A stretch of 10,598 bases of DNA. Origin: Thoreauomyces humboldtii (lineage: Eukaryota > Chytridiomycota > Chytridiomycetes > Spizellomycetales > Powellomycetaceae). This document shows positions 10,114 through 10,598 of this stretch, in pieces. The stretch spans positions 1 through 10,598 of the forward strand of contig JADGJA010000795.1 in NCBI GenBank assembly GCA_027596035.1, given 5' to 3'. The translations under genes were made by a program, and so were the position numbers. Positions within the stretch are counted from its first letter, which is position 1, and each line of letters starts with the position of its first letter. The notes below the pieces were generated by a model that saw nothing but the letters and a program-made list of their open reading frames with translations, did not search any database and was not told the DNA's origin.

Positions 10114-10598
10114 ATGCCGGATGTCCTGTGCGGAGTCCTGTCGTTCATCATCGTTGCTTCCTATCATACCTTCCTGGCGTATTGCGTGCGTTCCGGGTAC
10201 AGACAAACGGTCATCACGACCTCGAGGAGGATTCGACGAAGGTGAATGGTGCATCTCGATGCGAATGCCTTCAGTTGGAAGCTGATACAGGAAAACGTTT
10301 TTCCCACAGATGGCTCTTGGCCATATACGAATCCAACAACGACATCGTCATCATCCAGGCCCTGCGGAATCAGGTCATGGGAAGCACGTTCCTGGCTGCA
10401 AGCTCTGTCACGATCATATTCGGCCTGACCGCCTTCCTGAACTCCCTGATACAAAATCCATCCTCTTCCGTCGATGCTCGAATTGGCGTGACCCGGCTCG
10501 CTCTCCTGTTCATCGTCTTCGTGTACTCGTTCTTCTGCTTCACTCAGGTAAAAAGAGAGATGTCTACCATGTCTTCTTTCACGTTACCGTTATTGAAG
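10114..10598 (+). CDS. DUF599 family membrane protein, 5' part (cut by window end)
   Basis: Function is unknown for this family (Pfam DUF599), which is found in bacteria and plants. Model: exon 1 10114-10241, a 68-nt intron (GTGAAT...CCACAG, with CTGAT as branch-like motif), exon 2 10310-10547, then a GTAAAA donor at 10548 and an intron running past the window end. The split codon rejoins as Arg (phase 2). The product so far is 122 residues. TM1 is about LCGVLSFIIVASYHTFLAYC; then a basic loop (SRRIRRRWLLAIYES) and IIQALRNQVMGSTFLAASS, where the LRN-x2-M-x-STFLA pattern is the family signature; TM2 follows through GLTAFL; TM3 is RLALLFIVFVYSFFCFT. The family usually continues with a conserved segment and a fourth membrane helix, missing here. 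Start: I chose the ATG directly before TM1; in-frame ATGs at 10009 and 10054 are possible, but the first overlaps an acceptor-like site. Confidence 0.82.

Overview
The window looks like nuclear DNA of a fungus, probably an early-diverging, chytrid-like one. All gene models are eukaryotic: compact genes, short GT-AG introns (65-91 nt, with one of 237 nt), split codons that rejoin in phase, and branch-like CTGAC/CTGAA/CTGAT motifs ahead of the acceptors. The protein set supports this. A DEP-DEP-RGS regulator is a fungal Sst2/FlbA-type architecture, the NUP42-type nucleoporin carries the WPL-x-YG linker I associate with fungal members, and the DUF599 membrane protein is not what I would expect in yeasts. 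The exact phylum is inference; no rRNA or other marker gene is present.

Layout. 1-888: upstream region without a supportable gene; it has a C18 tract, a G/C inverted repeat, a perfect CRE-type palindrome and a pair of short direct repeats. 889-2555 (+): NUP42-like nucleoporin, three exons. 2556-2711: short convergent 3' region with an A/T island. 2712-4670 (-): unrecognised low-complexity protein of about 596 residues, three exons, with coiled coils, RRDSRAG repeats, polyG and polyQ. 4671-5314: divergent intergenic region between the unknown gene and the RGS gene. 5315-7899 (+): DEP-DEP-RGS protein, 837 residues, two exons. 7900-8656: intergenic. 8657-9735 (+): type I isopentenyl-diphosphate isomerase, 232 residues, four exons. 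9736-10113: intergenic, with a perfect 14-nt palindrome just after the isomerase stop. 10114-10598 (+): 5' part of a DUF599 membrane protein, cut by the window end.

Functions. The genes look like an ordinary mix of unlinked housekeeping functions, not a pathway cluster: mRNA export at the nuclear pore (NUP42 with Gle1/Dbp5), desensitisation of G-protein signalling (RGS), isoprenoid precursor supply (IDI) and a membrane protein of unknown role. I see no mobile element, CRISPR array, tRNA or rRNA.

I found no convincing new multi-gene system. The points most worth a second look are the unrecognised 596-residue protein, the stop-free 3n intron in the isomerase, the extra sequence inside the RGS box, tandem in-phase splice acceptors in two genes, and DUF599 in an apparently fungal context.
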